The notes beneath the pieces are model-generated. The model saw nothing but the letters and a program-made list of their open reading frames with translations. It did no database searches and was not told where the DNA came from. A stretch of DNA of 64,000 bases from DASUPK01 sp963724665 (GTDB lineage Bacteria > Actinomycetota > Thermoleophilia > Solirubrobacterales > 70-9), in the NCBI GenBank assembly GCA_963724665.1, contig CAVRVH010000012.1, positions 1,054,001 through 1,118,000 on the forward strand, read 5' to 3'. Numbering within the stretch: position 1 is the stretch's first letter; every line of letters begins with the position of its first letter. This document shows, in pieces, positions 30,379 to 38,556 of this stretch. The position numbers and the translations under genes were made by a program.

Positions 30379-30421
30379 GCCGGTGAGTCTCCCGTACTCC
30401 CCGGGACTTTGTGCAGCGGGT

Positions 30422-30919
30422 TCAGACCAGAAGCAGGGCAGCGCGGGCGTGCCGGACGGCGGTTTCGACGCTTTCCACAGGAGCGTCTGGGTGCACCTTC
30501 ACATCACTGCGCCAGTAGAGCGGAGAATCGCCGTCCCGGACAAGCCGGTCGGCCAGAATCACGCCGCGCGGGTTGACCGCCCGGTCCTCCTCGAGCTCGG
30601 CCGCGAGCGTGAGGATGAGGGGCTCCGTGTCCAGCACCTCCTGCACCTGCAGCGGGAGCTGGGCCAGGAACGGGCTGATCCGGCGCTCCCTCGCTACCTC
30701 GAGAAGCCTGCGCAGGGCCTCGGCAAGGTTGGAGCGGTAGCCGAGGTCGAGCAGCCGGGCAAGCCTGGCCACCGCGTAAGGGTTGCCGTTCGGCATCCGC
30801 CCGGCAAGCAGCTGGTCGTCGATTGCCCGTCCGCGCACCTGCGCGAGTACACGGGTTATCAGACCGGGTTCAGGGTGCCCTGAGAGCGAAGAAGCCGAGG
30901 TTGGAGTAGTCGCCACCAT
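30422..30919 (-). CDS. Uncharacterised protein, third member of the paralogous family
   Basis: The product, about 165 residues from ATG 30919, shows the same layout: VRGRAIDDQLLAGRMPNGNP at the N-terminus, NLAEALRRLLEVARERR in the middle, and NPRGVILADRLVRDGDSPLY near the C-terminus, followed by a final helix HARAALLLV. Its last third is nearly identical to that of the protein at 29953, indicating tandem duplication. The 5' end overlaps a small ORF in another frame, so translation may be coupled. Function is unknown. Confidence 0.68.
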   Translation of the reverse strand: MVATTPTSASSLSGHPEPGLITRVLAQVRGRAIDDQLLAGRMPNGNPYAVARLARLLDLGYRSNLAEALRRLLEVARERRISPFLAQLPLQVQEVLDTEPLILTLAAELEEDRAVNPRGVILADRLVRDGDSPLYWRSDVKVHPDAPVESVETAVRHARAALLLV

Positions 30920-31050
30920 CTTCTCTGTAGAGAATCTTGCCCAGGAAGACGCCGGTTTCAACCTCGACTATCTCGTTGGCGGCGAAGAGTGCGTTCAGCT
31001 CGTCGATTGAGCCGGCGCGCCCGAGCTGCTGAAGGGTTCTGCCAGCTCAC
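30868..31050 (-). CDS. Small conserved-looking ORF with unresolved start
   Basis: One frame encodes GSIDELNALFAANEIVEVET followed by GVFLGKILYREDGGDYSNLG and FFALRAP before TGA at 30868. The composition looks like a real small protein. It overlaps the start of the downstream gene by about 50 bases. No standard start codon is found in frame. GGGAGGTGA near 31050 looks like a ribosome binding site, so an indel near 31035 may hide the true start. I do not recognise the family. Confidence 0.35.
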
Positions 31051-31083
31051 CTCCCTCTAGTTCGCCGTGAGTGGCGAGGTGGA

Positions 31084-33495
31084 TCAGCTGAACGCCGGCA
31101 TCGGCTGCTCGAGCAGGCGCTCGATGCGCGCGACCGACATGGGCTCCGAGAAGTGGAAGCCCTGTGCGAACCCGCATCCGAGCGTGCTCGCCATGCGCAC
31201 CTGGTCCTCGGTCTCGACGCCTTCCGCGACCACGCCGATACCGATCGTGTCCGCCATCTGGTTGACGGCGCGGACGATCGCAGCATCGTGCGAGCCCTCC
31301 GCGAGGTTCTCCACGAACGAGCGATCGAGCTTGATCATCGAGAGCGGCAGCCGCTTCAGGTAGCCGAGTGAGGAAAATCCGACGCCGAAGTCATCCAGGA
31401 CCAGGTGGACGCCCAGCCCCTTGAGGGATTCCAGGGTGCGCTCCACGAGGGAGGTCTCGTCCAGGAGGGTTGTTTCGGTCAGCTCCAGCCACAGGTTCGA
31501 GGGATCGATCCGGTTCGCTCGGACGGAGCCCTCGATGTGGGAGAGGAGGTCCGGGTCGGCGATCTGGCGCGCCGAGAGGTTCACCGCGACCGATACCGGC
31601 GCCGAGTCGGGATGAAGTTCGTGCCAGGCGGCTGCCTGGCGACAGGCCTGCTCGATCACCCAGCGGCCGATCGGGACGATCAGCCGGGACTCCTCCGCCA
31701 CGGGGATGAAGGCCAGCGGCGCCACCAGGCCGCGGTCCGGGTGGTTCCAGCGCAGCAGCGCTTCCATGGCGACGATCGATCCGTCGTTCAGCTTGATGAC
31801 CGGCTGGTAGTGGAGCTCGAACTCCTCTCGCTGAATGGCGCGCCGCAGGTCGTTCTCGGTCTGCATGTGCTCGATCACGCGGGAGCGCATCACCTCGTCG
31901 AAGATCTCGTACCCACCGCGGCCACGCTCCTTGGCGCGGTAGAGGGCCGAATCGGCGTCCCGGATCAGAGCCTCCGGCGCCTCGCTGCCCCCGCCGATCG
32001 CGATTCCGGCGCTGGCGCTGACGAAGTGCTCGCGGTCGCGCAGGATGAAGGGCCTCGCCAGCGCCTCCGCTATCCGCTCGGCGATGCGGGTGGCGCCACG
32101 CTCGTTCCCGACGTCCTCGGCGAGCACCGCGAACTCGTCCCCGCCGAAGCGCGCGACCGTGTCTCCGGGGCGGAGCGCCTGCTCGATCCTGGGGGCCACG
32201 GAGGCGAGGAGCTCGTCTCCTGCGGCGTGGCCGAGGCTGTCGTTGACGACCTTGAACTGGTCGAGGTCCAGGAAGAGCACCGCGATCGAGGTCTCGCGCC
32301 GGCGGGCGACCGATAGGGCGTGCTCCAGCCGATCGAGGAAGAGGTTGCGGTTGGGCAGGCCCGTGAGGGGATCGTGGAGGGCCTCGTGCTGGGTGTGCTC
32401 CTCGCTGCGACGCCGCTCGATCGCGTTGGCGAGGACGTTCGCGATCCCCTGCATGAAGTCGATGTCCTCCCGCGAGAAGCGGTGCAGCTCACGGGCGGCC
32501 GCTCCGATCACTCCGTACGGCTCCCCCTTGCCCTTGATCAGGATCACCGCGGCGCTCTTGACCCCCATCTGCTTCTGGAGCTCGGACTGCTGAAAGCGCT
32601 GCTCCTTGTCGATGTCGTGCACCACGGTGGTCTCACCTGTGACCAGCGCGTAGCCCGACTGCGAGTGGTGGCCGCCGGGCACGGTTGCCGTTCCGATCAG
32701 CTCCTCCTCGATGCCGGCACTCGCAACCAGGAGAAGGTCCTCTCCGTCGGCCATCGGCTTGAAGACGACGCCGTATTCGATCTCGAGCACGTCGGCCACG
32801 ATCCGGCACGCCTCCCGGCAGAGCTCGTCGATCCCGGCTCCCTCGATGGCGAGCTGTCCGAAGCGCGCGACCTCCATCTGCTGCACGCCCTGGAGCCTGC
32901 TCGACTCCTCGCTGCGGAACAGTGCGGCCGCCGACTCCGCGAGTGTGTCGCGCTGCCGTGTCTGGTTGCGTGCCTCCCAGGCGCCCATCAGGCCGACGCA
33001 GACCATCGCGAACAGCCCGAATCCGTCAAGGGGAAGCCCGCCCCCGACCGCAAACGCGACGACGGCGAAGGCCGCCAGGTCGGCAAGTCCAACAGCCGCG
33101 ATCGTCCGGGGCGGATATGACAGGGCGGCAAACAGGAAGGGGAGGACCAGCAGCAGCATGTACGGGCTGTCCGATCCGCCGTCGAGCCCGGCGATGGTCG
33201 CGATCAGCAGGATGTCGGCGATCGACCAGCCGGCGAAGAAGAGCTCGGAGTACGGGCTGCGGGCGATCCGCTCGCCCGGCAGCGCCCAGATCAACGGGAC
33301 GCTCAGGATTCCGACGACGGACGCGACGAGGATCAGATCGCGGTGGGGCTCGCTCCAGGTGTGGAGGGCGTAGATGGCGGCGCCCAGGCAGACGATGACC
33401 GAGAGCCAGAGGCCGACTCCGATCGAGGCGAGCCGGCTCTGGATTTCCTGCTCGACAACGTCGCCGGTTCCCGCCGGCGCTCTCTCCCCCCTCAT
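31084..33495 (-). CDS. Membrane GAF-GGDEF-EAL cyclic-di-GMP enzyme
   Basis: The 803-residue protein has an N-terminal module of about six helices (residues 25-180), then a GAF domain (residues about 200-350). A diguanylate cyclase domain with intact RFGGDEFAVLAEDVG follows, then a phosphodiesterase domain with EALLRWNHP, NLWLELTETTL, LDDFGVGFSSLGYLKRLPL and VVAEGVETEDQ. Both active sites look complete, so it could make and degrade c-di-GMP, with GAF as sensor. It is the first gene of a co-directional minus-strand cluster with two unknown paralogues, a STAS protein and a cNMP-CBS protein. The frame is intact throughout. Confidence 0.95.
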   Translation of the reverse strand: MRGERAPAGTGDVVEQEIQSRLASIGVGLWLSVIVCLGAAIYALHTWSEPHRDLILVASVVGILSVPLIWALPGERIARSPYSELFFAGWSIADILLIATIAGLDGGSDSPYMLLLVLPFLFAALSYPPRTIAAVGLADLAAFAVVAFAVGGGLPLDGFGLFAMVCVGLMGAWEARNQTRQRDTLAESAAALFRSEESSRLQGVQQMEVARFGQLAIEGAGIDELCREACRIVADVLEIEYGVVFKPMADGEDLLLVASAGIEEELIGTATVPGGHHSQSGYALVTGETTVVHDIDKEQRFQQSELQKQMGVKSAAVILIKGKGEPYGVIGAAARELHRFSREDIDFMQGIANVLANAIERRRSEEHTQHEALHDPLTGLPNRNLFLDRLEHALSVARRRETSIAVLFLDLDQFKVVNDSLGHAAGDELLASVAPRIEQALRPGDTVARFGGDEFAVLAEDVGNERGATRIAERIAEALARPFILRDREHFVSASAGIAIGGGSEAPEALIRDADSALYRAKERGRGGYEIFDEVMRSRVIEHMQTENDLRRAIQREEFELHYQPVIKLNDGSIVAMEALLRWNHPDRGLVAPLAFIPVAEESRLIVPIGRWVIEQACRQAAAWHELHPDSAPVSVAVNLSARQIADPDLLSHIEGSVRANRIDPSNLWLELTETTLLDETSLVERTLESLKGLGVHLVLDDFGVGFSSLGYLKRLPLSMIKLDRSFVENLAEGSHDAAIVRAVNQMADTIGIGVVAEGVETEDQVRMASTLGCGFAQGFHFSEPMSVARIERLLEQPMPAFS

Positions 33496-33587
33496 CCTGG
33501 AAGCTCCCTTCGCGATGGCTCCGATAGCTTGCCCGGGCAGCGAAGCCGCGTCATCCGCACTATCGGGGAAATACTGAGGACCATCAA

Positions 33588-34193
33588 ATGTACGACCAGC
33601 ACGACGTCGAGACGCTCGAACGGCAGTTCAACGCCGCGATGGAGGAGGCCGACACGGGTGCGTCGCTTGACGCTGTAAGGCGCATATATGACGAGATCGG
33701 CCGCGGAGGCTCCGGACTGGAGGCCCTACTGCATCCTGACTTCCAAATACGCATGGAAACGGTCTTTCTGGAGGGCAAGGTCTACAAGGGCGTGCGCGGC
33801 TTCAAGAACTGGCGCGGCGATATGGAGGAGCTCTTCGAGTCCGACAGCTTCAAGCCCGAGGGACTCCGCGCGGTGGCCGACGGCCGCTGGGTGGTCCTCG
33901 GCCGCCTCCAGATCACAGAGAAGGAAAGCGGCGACGAGCTCGACGTCCCGCTGGCCCACGTCCTGGAGCAGCGCGACCGCAAGGTGGCGAGCTTCACGGC
34001 GTACTCGGAGATCTCAGCCGCGCTGGAGTCGGTCGGCCTGCCGGTCATAGAGTCCGCCTCGGGATGGGTCACTAAGGCGAGAGGAGGTGATCCAATGGGA
34101 ACTCAGAACCAGGGCCTCGCAATGTTTCTCGGCGTCGTCGCCGTTGCGTTCTTCGTGCTGCTGATCGTGGGCTACATCGTCGCCAAGGCCTGA
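33588..34193 (+). CDS. NTF2/SnoaL-like protein, in frame with a C-terminal membrane segment
   Basis: Residues 1-150 form a SnoaL/NTF2-like alpha+beta domain (ALLHPDFQIRMETVFLEGK, GFKNWRGDMEELF, DGRWVVLGRLQITEKESG). The frame continues without a stop through TKARGGDP into a 32-residue hydrophobic tail starting MGTQNQGLAMFLG. An exceptionally strong Shine-Dalgarno lies directly before that Met, so the tail is probably also or only made as a separate peptide (see 34095-34193). Either a stop codon has been lost or the longer protein is a genuine tail-anchored form. The SnoaL-like fold may bind a small hydrophobic ligand; function is unknown. Confidence 0.75.
   Translation: MYDQHDVETLERQFNAAMEEADTGASLDAVRRIYDEIGRGGSGLEALLHPDFQIRMETVFLEGKVYKGVRGFKNWRGDMEELFESDSFKPEGLRAVADGRWVVLGRLQITEKESGDELDVPLAHVLEQRDRKVASFTAYSEISAALESVGLPVIESASGWVTKARGGDPMGTQNQGLAMFLGVVAVAFFVLLIVGYIVAKA
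34095..34193 (+). CDS. 32-residue membrane peptide with perfect internal Shine-Dalgarno
   Basis: AGGAGGTGATC at 34083-34093 is fully complementary to the 3' end of typical 16S rRNA and ends one base before the ATG at 34095. The peptide is essentially one helix (AMFLGVVAVAFFVLLIVGYI) ending VAKA. It is in the same frame as the NTF2-like gene, so it is an internal start or the downstream cistron of a pair whose separating stop is missing. Resembles small single-helix membrane peptides; no known family. Confidence 0.6.
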   Translation: MGTQNQGLAMFLGVVAVAFFVLLIVGYIVAKA

Positions 34194-34226
34194 TCACCGG
34201 GTGCCAAACGCTTCGAGATCGGACGA

Positions 34227-34257
34227 CGAACGGGCCCCGACCTAGGGGGCCCGTTCG
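34227..34257. terminator. 12-bp GC-rich hairpin, bidirectional terminator
   Basis: CGAACGGGCCCC and GGGGCCCGTTCG form a perfect 12-base-pair stem with a seven-base loop. It lies between the convergent genes ending at 34193 (plus) and 34318 (minus), the right place for a shared terminator. No clear U-tract. Confidence 0.7.
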
Positions 34258-34317
34258 CTGGGGGGTATCTATGGGGCGTCTAGGGAGGAGACGCCGTTTG
34301 TGTGGACGAGTCCTTGG

Positions 34318-34848
34318 TCAGGAGCTGGAGCCGCTCGAGCTGGTGCCCGAGTTGTTGCTCTGGTCCTGGTTCTGGCCCTTCTGCGGCTGGCCCGGGGCGC
34401 CGGGCGGCGGGCCGCACTTGAACGTGGCGATCCCGGGAGGACCGGCGTGCTGCATGTCCGTCGGGAGCTTGTCCTTGCAGGCCTCATAGGCCTTCTGGAT
34501 CTTGTCCCGGTCGGCCGCGCTGGGCGGCTTCGGAGGATTGCTCGGATCGATGTTGCTCGGATCCGGCGGAGCGGGCGCCCCGTTGTCCTCCATGCACTTG
34601 CGGAAGTCCTCCATCTTCTGCTGGTCGGCGGCCGAGAGGTTCGGGCCGTGGAACGTCATCACCCCGGCGCCGCCGCCGGGAGCCGGCGCAGAGGACGTCG
34701 CCGAGCCACTGTCGTTGCTCGAGCTGCCGCTGCCGCTGTCCGCCAGCGAGACGGCGGCCACGCCGAAGGCGGTGATTCCCGCCGCCAGCAGCGACAGCCC
34801 CAGCGGGCCGAGCCTGATGGTCAATCCTCGCTTCCTCTTCTCCTTCAT
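34318..34848 (-). CDS. Secreted or membrane-anchored Pro/Ser-rich protein of unknown function
   Basis: The 176-residue product starts at ATG 34848 with AGGAGTGG upstream. A basic N-terminus (KEKRKRGLTIRLG) precedes one hydrophobic helix (GLSLLAAGITAFGVAAVSLA), then a Ser/Gly-rich linker. Two similar amphipathic units contain Cys: QQKMEDFRKCMEDNG and RDKIQKAYEACKDKLP, plus a third Cys later, so a disulfide-stabilised helical pair is possible. The tail is Gln/Ser/Gly-rich and low complexity. No family is recognised. It is probably exported and anchored by its N-terminus, facing outside. Confidence 0.65.
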   Translation of the reverse strand: MKEKRKRGLTIRLGPLGLSLLAAGITAFGVAAVSLADSGSGSSSNDSGSATSSAPAPGGGAGVMTFHGPNLSAADQQKMEDFRKCMEDNGAPAPPDPSNIDPSNPPKPPSAADRDKIQKAYEACKDKLPTDMQHAGPPGIATFKCGPPPGAPGQPQKGQNQDQSNNSGTSSSGSSS

Positions 34849-34932
34849 TACCACTCCTGTCCGTCGCTTCCCGGACTCGCCGGGCTCGACGACCATGAAG
34901 CCAGCCGGGTATGAGAGGAGGCTGAGGAGGGG

Positions 34933-35856
34933 CTAAGAAGCGGCTTGAGCTTCGGGCGGGGCGGGCGCGGCGGCGCCTACAACCTTGGCGGCCTGGCGCT
35001 CGGGAGCGATGCGAATCACGTTCCAGGCGAGACCGACCCGCTCCATTCCGGCGATCAGCAGAGCCGAGGGATCGAGCTCCCAGCGGCGCAGGCCGTGGAC
35101 GGCGGAGCGTGGGAAGGCGTGGTGGTTGTGGTGCCAGGACTCGCCGAGGGAGGGGAGGGCGAGCCAGAAGACGTTGGTCGACTGGTCCTCGACCTCGAAC
35201 CGGCGGGATCCGAGGAAGTGGCAGACCGAGTTGACGCTCCAGGTGACGTGATGGACGAAGAAGATGCGAACCAGCCCGCCCCAGAGCAGGCCGGTGGCGG
35301 CGCCCAGCAGGGTGCCGGTGAGCAGGTAGCCGGCCAGCGCCGGGATCGCCAGACCGAGGAACACCAGGCTGACGAAACGGCGGTTGAGGATGCGCATGCC
35401 GCGGTCCTCGTAGAGGTCGGGGGCGTAGCGCTTCCAGTCGGCGCGCCCGTGCTCGGAGAGCAGCCATCCCATGTGGGCGTGCCAGAGGCCCTGCAGGACG
35501 CCGATCACACCCTCGCCGTGGCCGACGTGCGGGCTGTGCGGGTCGCCCTCGACATCGGTGTGGGCGTGGTGCTTGCGGTGGTCGGCGACCCAGGCGATCA
35601 CGGGGCCCTGAACGGCCATCGAGCCGAGCCCCGCAAAGACGTACTCCGTCGGCTTGTGGGTGCGGAAAGAGCGGTGGGTGAGCATCCGGTGGTAGCCGAC
35701 GGTGATCCCCGCCGCGGTGACCAGGTACATGACGCCGAACAGGGCAAGGTCGTGCCAGCTCACGACTTGACCCCAGAGCAGGACGATGGCCGCCAGGGTG
35801 GCGGCGAAGGGCACCACCATGGCGCCCAGGTTTGCGATCTTGGCCGCTCGGTTCAT
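34933..35856 (-). CDS. Membrane fatty acid (acyl-CoA) desaturase
   Basis: The 307-residue protein has the three histidine boxes of membrane diiron desaturases, HRMLTH, HRKHHAHTD and HHNHHAFP, set among four or more membrane helices. This is the delta-9 acyl-CoA/acyl-lipid type, which introduces a double bond and raises membrane fluidity. ATG 35856 is preferred to the upstream 35883 start. It is transcribed divergently from the PucR-type regulator gene, with two inverted repeats in the 76-base gap, implying direct control by that regulator. The C-terminal tail is Ala/Pro-rich. Confidence 0.95.
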   Translation of the reverse strand: MNRAAKIANLGAMVVPFAATLAAIVLLWGQVVSWHDLALFGVMYLVTAAGITVGYHRMLTHRSFRTHKPTEYVFAGLGSMAVQGPVIAWVADHRKHHAHTDVEGDPHSPHVGHGEGVIGVLQGLWHAHMGWLLSEHGRADWKRYAPDLYEDRGMRILNRRFVSLVFLGLAIPALAGYLLTGTLLGAATGLLWGGLVRIFFVHHVTWSVNSVCHFLGSRRFEVEDQSTNVFWLALPSLGESWHHNHHAFPRSAVHGLRRWELDPSALLIAGMERVGLAWNVIRIAPERQAAKVVGAAAPAPPEAQAAS

Positions 35857-35883
35857 GGGGCAAGCGTAGGCGGGAGCGGTCAC

Positions 35884-35911
35884 AAAGAGTTAGTCTGAAT
35901 GCCAACTCTTT
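35884..35911. promoter_or_regulatory. Inverted repeat AAAGAGTT-N12-AACTCTTT in the divergent promoter
   Basis: Two exact 8-base arms lie 12 bases apart (35884-35891 and 35904-35911), an AT-rich element in GC-rich surroundings. It is between the desaturase start (35856) and regulator start (35933), so it is a likely operator or promoter-overlapping site for one or both genes. Confidence 0.55.
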
Positions 35912-35921
35912 GGTCTATTTC

Positions 35922-35939
35922 TTGTCATCTAGATGACAA
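35922..35939. promoter_or_regulatory. 18-base perfect palindrome spanning the regulator start codon
   Basis: TTGTCATCTAGATGACAA is perfectly palindromic and contains the regulator's ATG at 35933-35935. A protein bound here would block transcription or translation start directly, which fits autoregulation. Alternatively it forms an RNA hairpin hiding the start codon. Confidence 0.6.
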
Positions 35940-37123
35940 AAACTCAGCGATCTGAACCGTGGCACGCCCTGCCGCCCGTGCTGGCTGATGCGATCGAGCC
36001 GGAGCTGCCCGAGGCGACCGAGGAGATCCTGGCCACCATCGCCCTCGAGGTCCCGGAGTACGCACGCCCGCTCGAGGGGGCCTTCGGTGTGGCGATCCGC
36101 ACCGGCGTCAGCGAGGCGCTCCGCCAGTTCGTGGAGCTGATCCGAGATCCAGCCGCGGGCCGCGACTCAGGACGCGACGTATATGTGGGGCTGGGGCGGG
36201 CCGAGTTCAGGGAGGGGCGAACCCTCGACTCGCTTCAGTCCGCATACCGCGTGGGAGCCCGGGTCGCCTGGCGGCGCGTCTCCGCGGTGGCCCGCCGGGC
36301 GAATGTCGATCCCGAGCAGCTCGGCCTGCTCGCCGAGGCGATCTTCGCCTACATCGACGAGCTCTCGGCCGACTCGGTCGAGGGATACGCCCAGGCCCAG
36401 CGCGAGCAGGAGGGCGAGCGCCAGCGCCGGCGCCGCGAGCTGCTCGCCCTGCTGCTTCGCGACCCACCGGCGGCCGACCCGGAGATCCGGTCGGCGGCGC
36501 AGGCGGCGGGGTGGAGGCTCGCGCGGAGCGCCGCGCCGCTCGCTGTCGCCGAAGATGATCTGGGGCGGGTCGGCCGCCGCCTTTCGGCCGACGCGCTGGT
36601 CGCGACGGTTCGCGGCGTGGGCTGCGCCCTCGTGCCCGGGGCGGCCGGGCCGACTCGAGCGGCGGAGCTGGAGCGCGCGACCCGCAACGTGACCGCCGCG
36701 CTCGGCCCGACGGTCCCGCGTGCGGAGCTGGGGGAGGCCTGGTCGATCGCCTCGGCGGGCCTTCGCGCAATCGAGGCAGGGGCGATCGAGGCCGACGGGC
36801 TGCTCGACGCAGAGCACCACCTGCCCGAGCTGCTGCTCTTCGAGTCGGGTGGCCTCGCCGAGCGGCTGGCGGAACGCCGGCTAGCGCCGCTCGACGACCT
36901 CACCCCAGCGAGCAGAACCCGGATGGAGGAGACGGCGCTCGCCTTCGTCCAGCACGGCGGCAACGCGGCCGCGATGGCGCGCGCGCTTCACCTGCACCCG
37001 CAGACGATCCGCTACCGACTCAATCGACTGCGCGAGCTCTTCGGCGACGAGCTGAACGACCCGGATGCGCGATTCGAGCTCGAGCTCGCGCTCAGGTCTC
37101 GATCGGCGGCAACTCGAGGCTGA
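35933..37123 (+). CDS. PucR/CdaR-type transcriptional regulator with RsbRD-like N-domain
   Basis: The 396-residue protein has an N-terminal helical domain (VPEYARPLEGAFGVAIRTGV, ALRQFVELI) resembling RsbR/RsbRD N-domains, then a GGDEF-like CdaR middle region. A C-terminal PucR helix-turn-helix (GGNAAAMARALHLHPQTIRY, then RLNRLRELFGDELNDPDARF) follows. Its start lies inside an 18-base palindrome and no ribosome binding site is evident upstream, so the mRNA may be leaderless. It is divergent from the desaturase gene, which is its most likely target. Its 3' end overlaps the convergent kinase gene by 32 bases. Confidence 0.9.
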   Translation: MTKTQRSEPWHALPPVLADAIEPELPEATEEILATIALEVPEYARPLEGAFGVAIRTGVSEALRQFVELIRDPAAGRDSGRDVYVGLGRAEFREGRTLDSLQSAYRVGARVAWRRVSAVARRANVDPEQLGLLAEAIFAYIDELSADSVEGYAQAQREQEGERQRRRRELLALLLRDPPAADPEIRSAAQAAGWRLARSAAPLAVAEDDLGRVGRRLSADALVATVRGVGCALVPGAAGPTRAAELERATRNVTAALGPTVPRAELGEAWSIASAGLRAIEAGAIEADGLLDAEHHLPELLLFESGGLAERLAERRLAPLDDLTPASRTRMEETALAFVQHGGNAAAMARALHLHPQTIRYRLNRLRELFGDELNDPDARFELELALRSRSAATRG

Positions 37124-38556
37124 CCACAGCGCCGCCGTCCTCGGCGTTCGAGGCTAGGGCGTTGCCGTCGTGCTCCTCCGCCACCCGCTGCACGATCGCC
37201 AGGCCGAGGCCGGAGCCGGGCTTGCCGCGCGCGTCGTCGGCCCGCCAGAAGCGGTCGAAGACCTTGTCGAGGTCACCGGCCGGGAAGCCAGGCCCGTGAT
37301 CGCGGACGGTGACGCCGCCATCGGCGACCGACACCTCGACCCTGCCGTCCGGCGGGCTCCACTTGCAGGCGTTGTCGAGCATGTTCGAAATCGCGCGGCC
37401 CAGGCGCTGCGCGTCGGCGTGGACCAGCGTGGGGTGGAGGTCCTCGACGAACTGCATGTCACGCGCCCGTCGCTGTGCTCGCTCGATCGCGTCGCGGGTG
37501 AGCTCGTCGAGCGCAACGTCCTGGCGCTCGACTGCGTCCTGCCCCGGCGCCCGCGCCAGCTCCACGACGTCGCCGACGAGCTCGGTCATCTCCTCGAGCT
37601 CCTGGGTGAGATCCGCAACCAGTCGCTTGCGCTCTTCCGGATCGAGGTTCTCGCTTCGGCCGAGCGTCTCGATGTTGGTTCGCAGCGTGGCGAGCGGCGT
37701 GCGCAGCTCGTGCGACGCGTCGGCGACCAGGCGGCGCTGTGCCGCCTCTGAGCGCTCCAGCCCGGCCATCATCTCGTTGAAGCTGGCGGCCAGCCGGCCG
37801 AGCTCGTCGTTGCCGCGGACCTCGATCCGATGGGTGAGGTCGTGGGTCCGGGCCACCTCCTCGGCTGCGTCGGAGACTTCGCCCGCCGGGGCGAGGGCCG
37901 TGCGGGCGACGACCGGGCCGAGCGCCGCAGCCAGGGCGATGCCGCCGGCGCTGACCGCCGCCAGGATGATGATCAGCGTGTTGAGGGTGTGATTGGTGTC
38001 CTCCAGCGAGCGGGCCACCTGGATCGCGCCACCCTCGGCGAGCGGCTGGGTCAGCACCCGAAGGTCGGTGCCCTGCGAGCTGACGTCGGCGAATTTCGCG
38101 CTGCCCCCAGTGGTCGCGAGCGAGCGGTCGTCGCTGGACACCGGGATTCGGTACTGGGAGCCGGGCTCCGTGATCACGGTCCCCTTCGGGCCGATGATCT
38201 GTGCGAGGGACGGAGGTGCCCCAGGGGCGGGCGTCGGCGTCGCGAACTGCAGGAAGCGCTCGCCGCCTTGCGCGGAGCTCGTCAGGGGTGGGCGGCTTGG
38301 CGCCCTTCTTCCCCTTGACGGCCGGCGGGAAGCCGGGCGGGGGCCCGATCGAGGTGCTGAAGGAGGCTCCGGCTTGGCCACCCACGGTCGCCTGGGTGAA
38401 CCGCTGGGAGACCATGTCAGCCTGATGTCGGAGGTCGTTGTCGATATCCCCGCGGAGGCGGTCGCGAACGAGGGTGTAGACGAGGCCCGACGCGAGCAGC
38501 ACCGCGAACGCCACGGCGAGGGCGGAGAGCAGGGCGAGCCGGCGCCGCAGGCTCAC
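37092..38556 (-). CDS. Two-component sensor histidine kinase (HAMP-HisKA-HATPase), one frameshift
   Basis: The N-terminus (RLALLSALAVAFAVLLASGL) is the first membrane helix. A sensory loop, a second helix (LIIILAAVSAGGIALAAALG) and a HAMP domain follow. The phosphoacceptor box VADASHELRTPLATLRTNIE and ATPase motifs NMLDNACKWSPPDG, RDHGPGFP and GSGLGLAIVQR complete it. One frame change near 38280, between TPDELR and GGERFLQF, is needed; otherwise the protein is about 487 residues and MprB-like. The response regulator gene overlaps its start by four bases. The periplasmic loop carries a Pro/Lys-rich segment. Confidence 0.9.
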
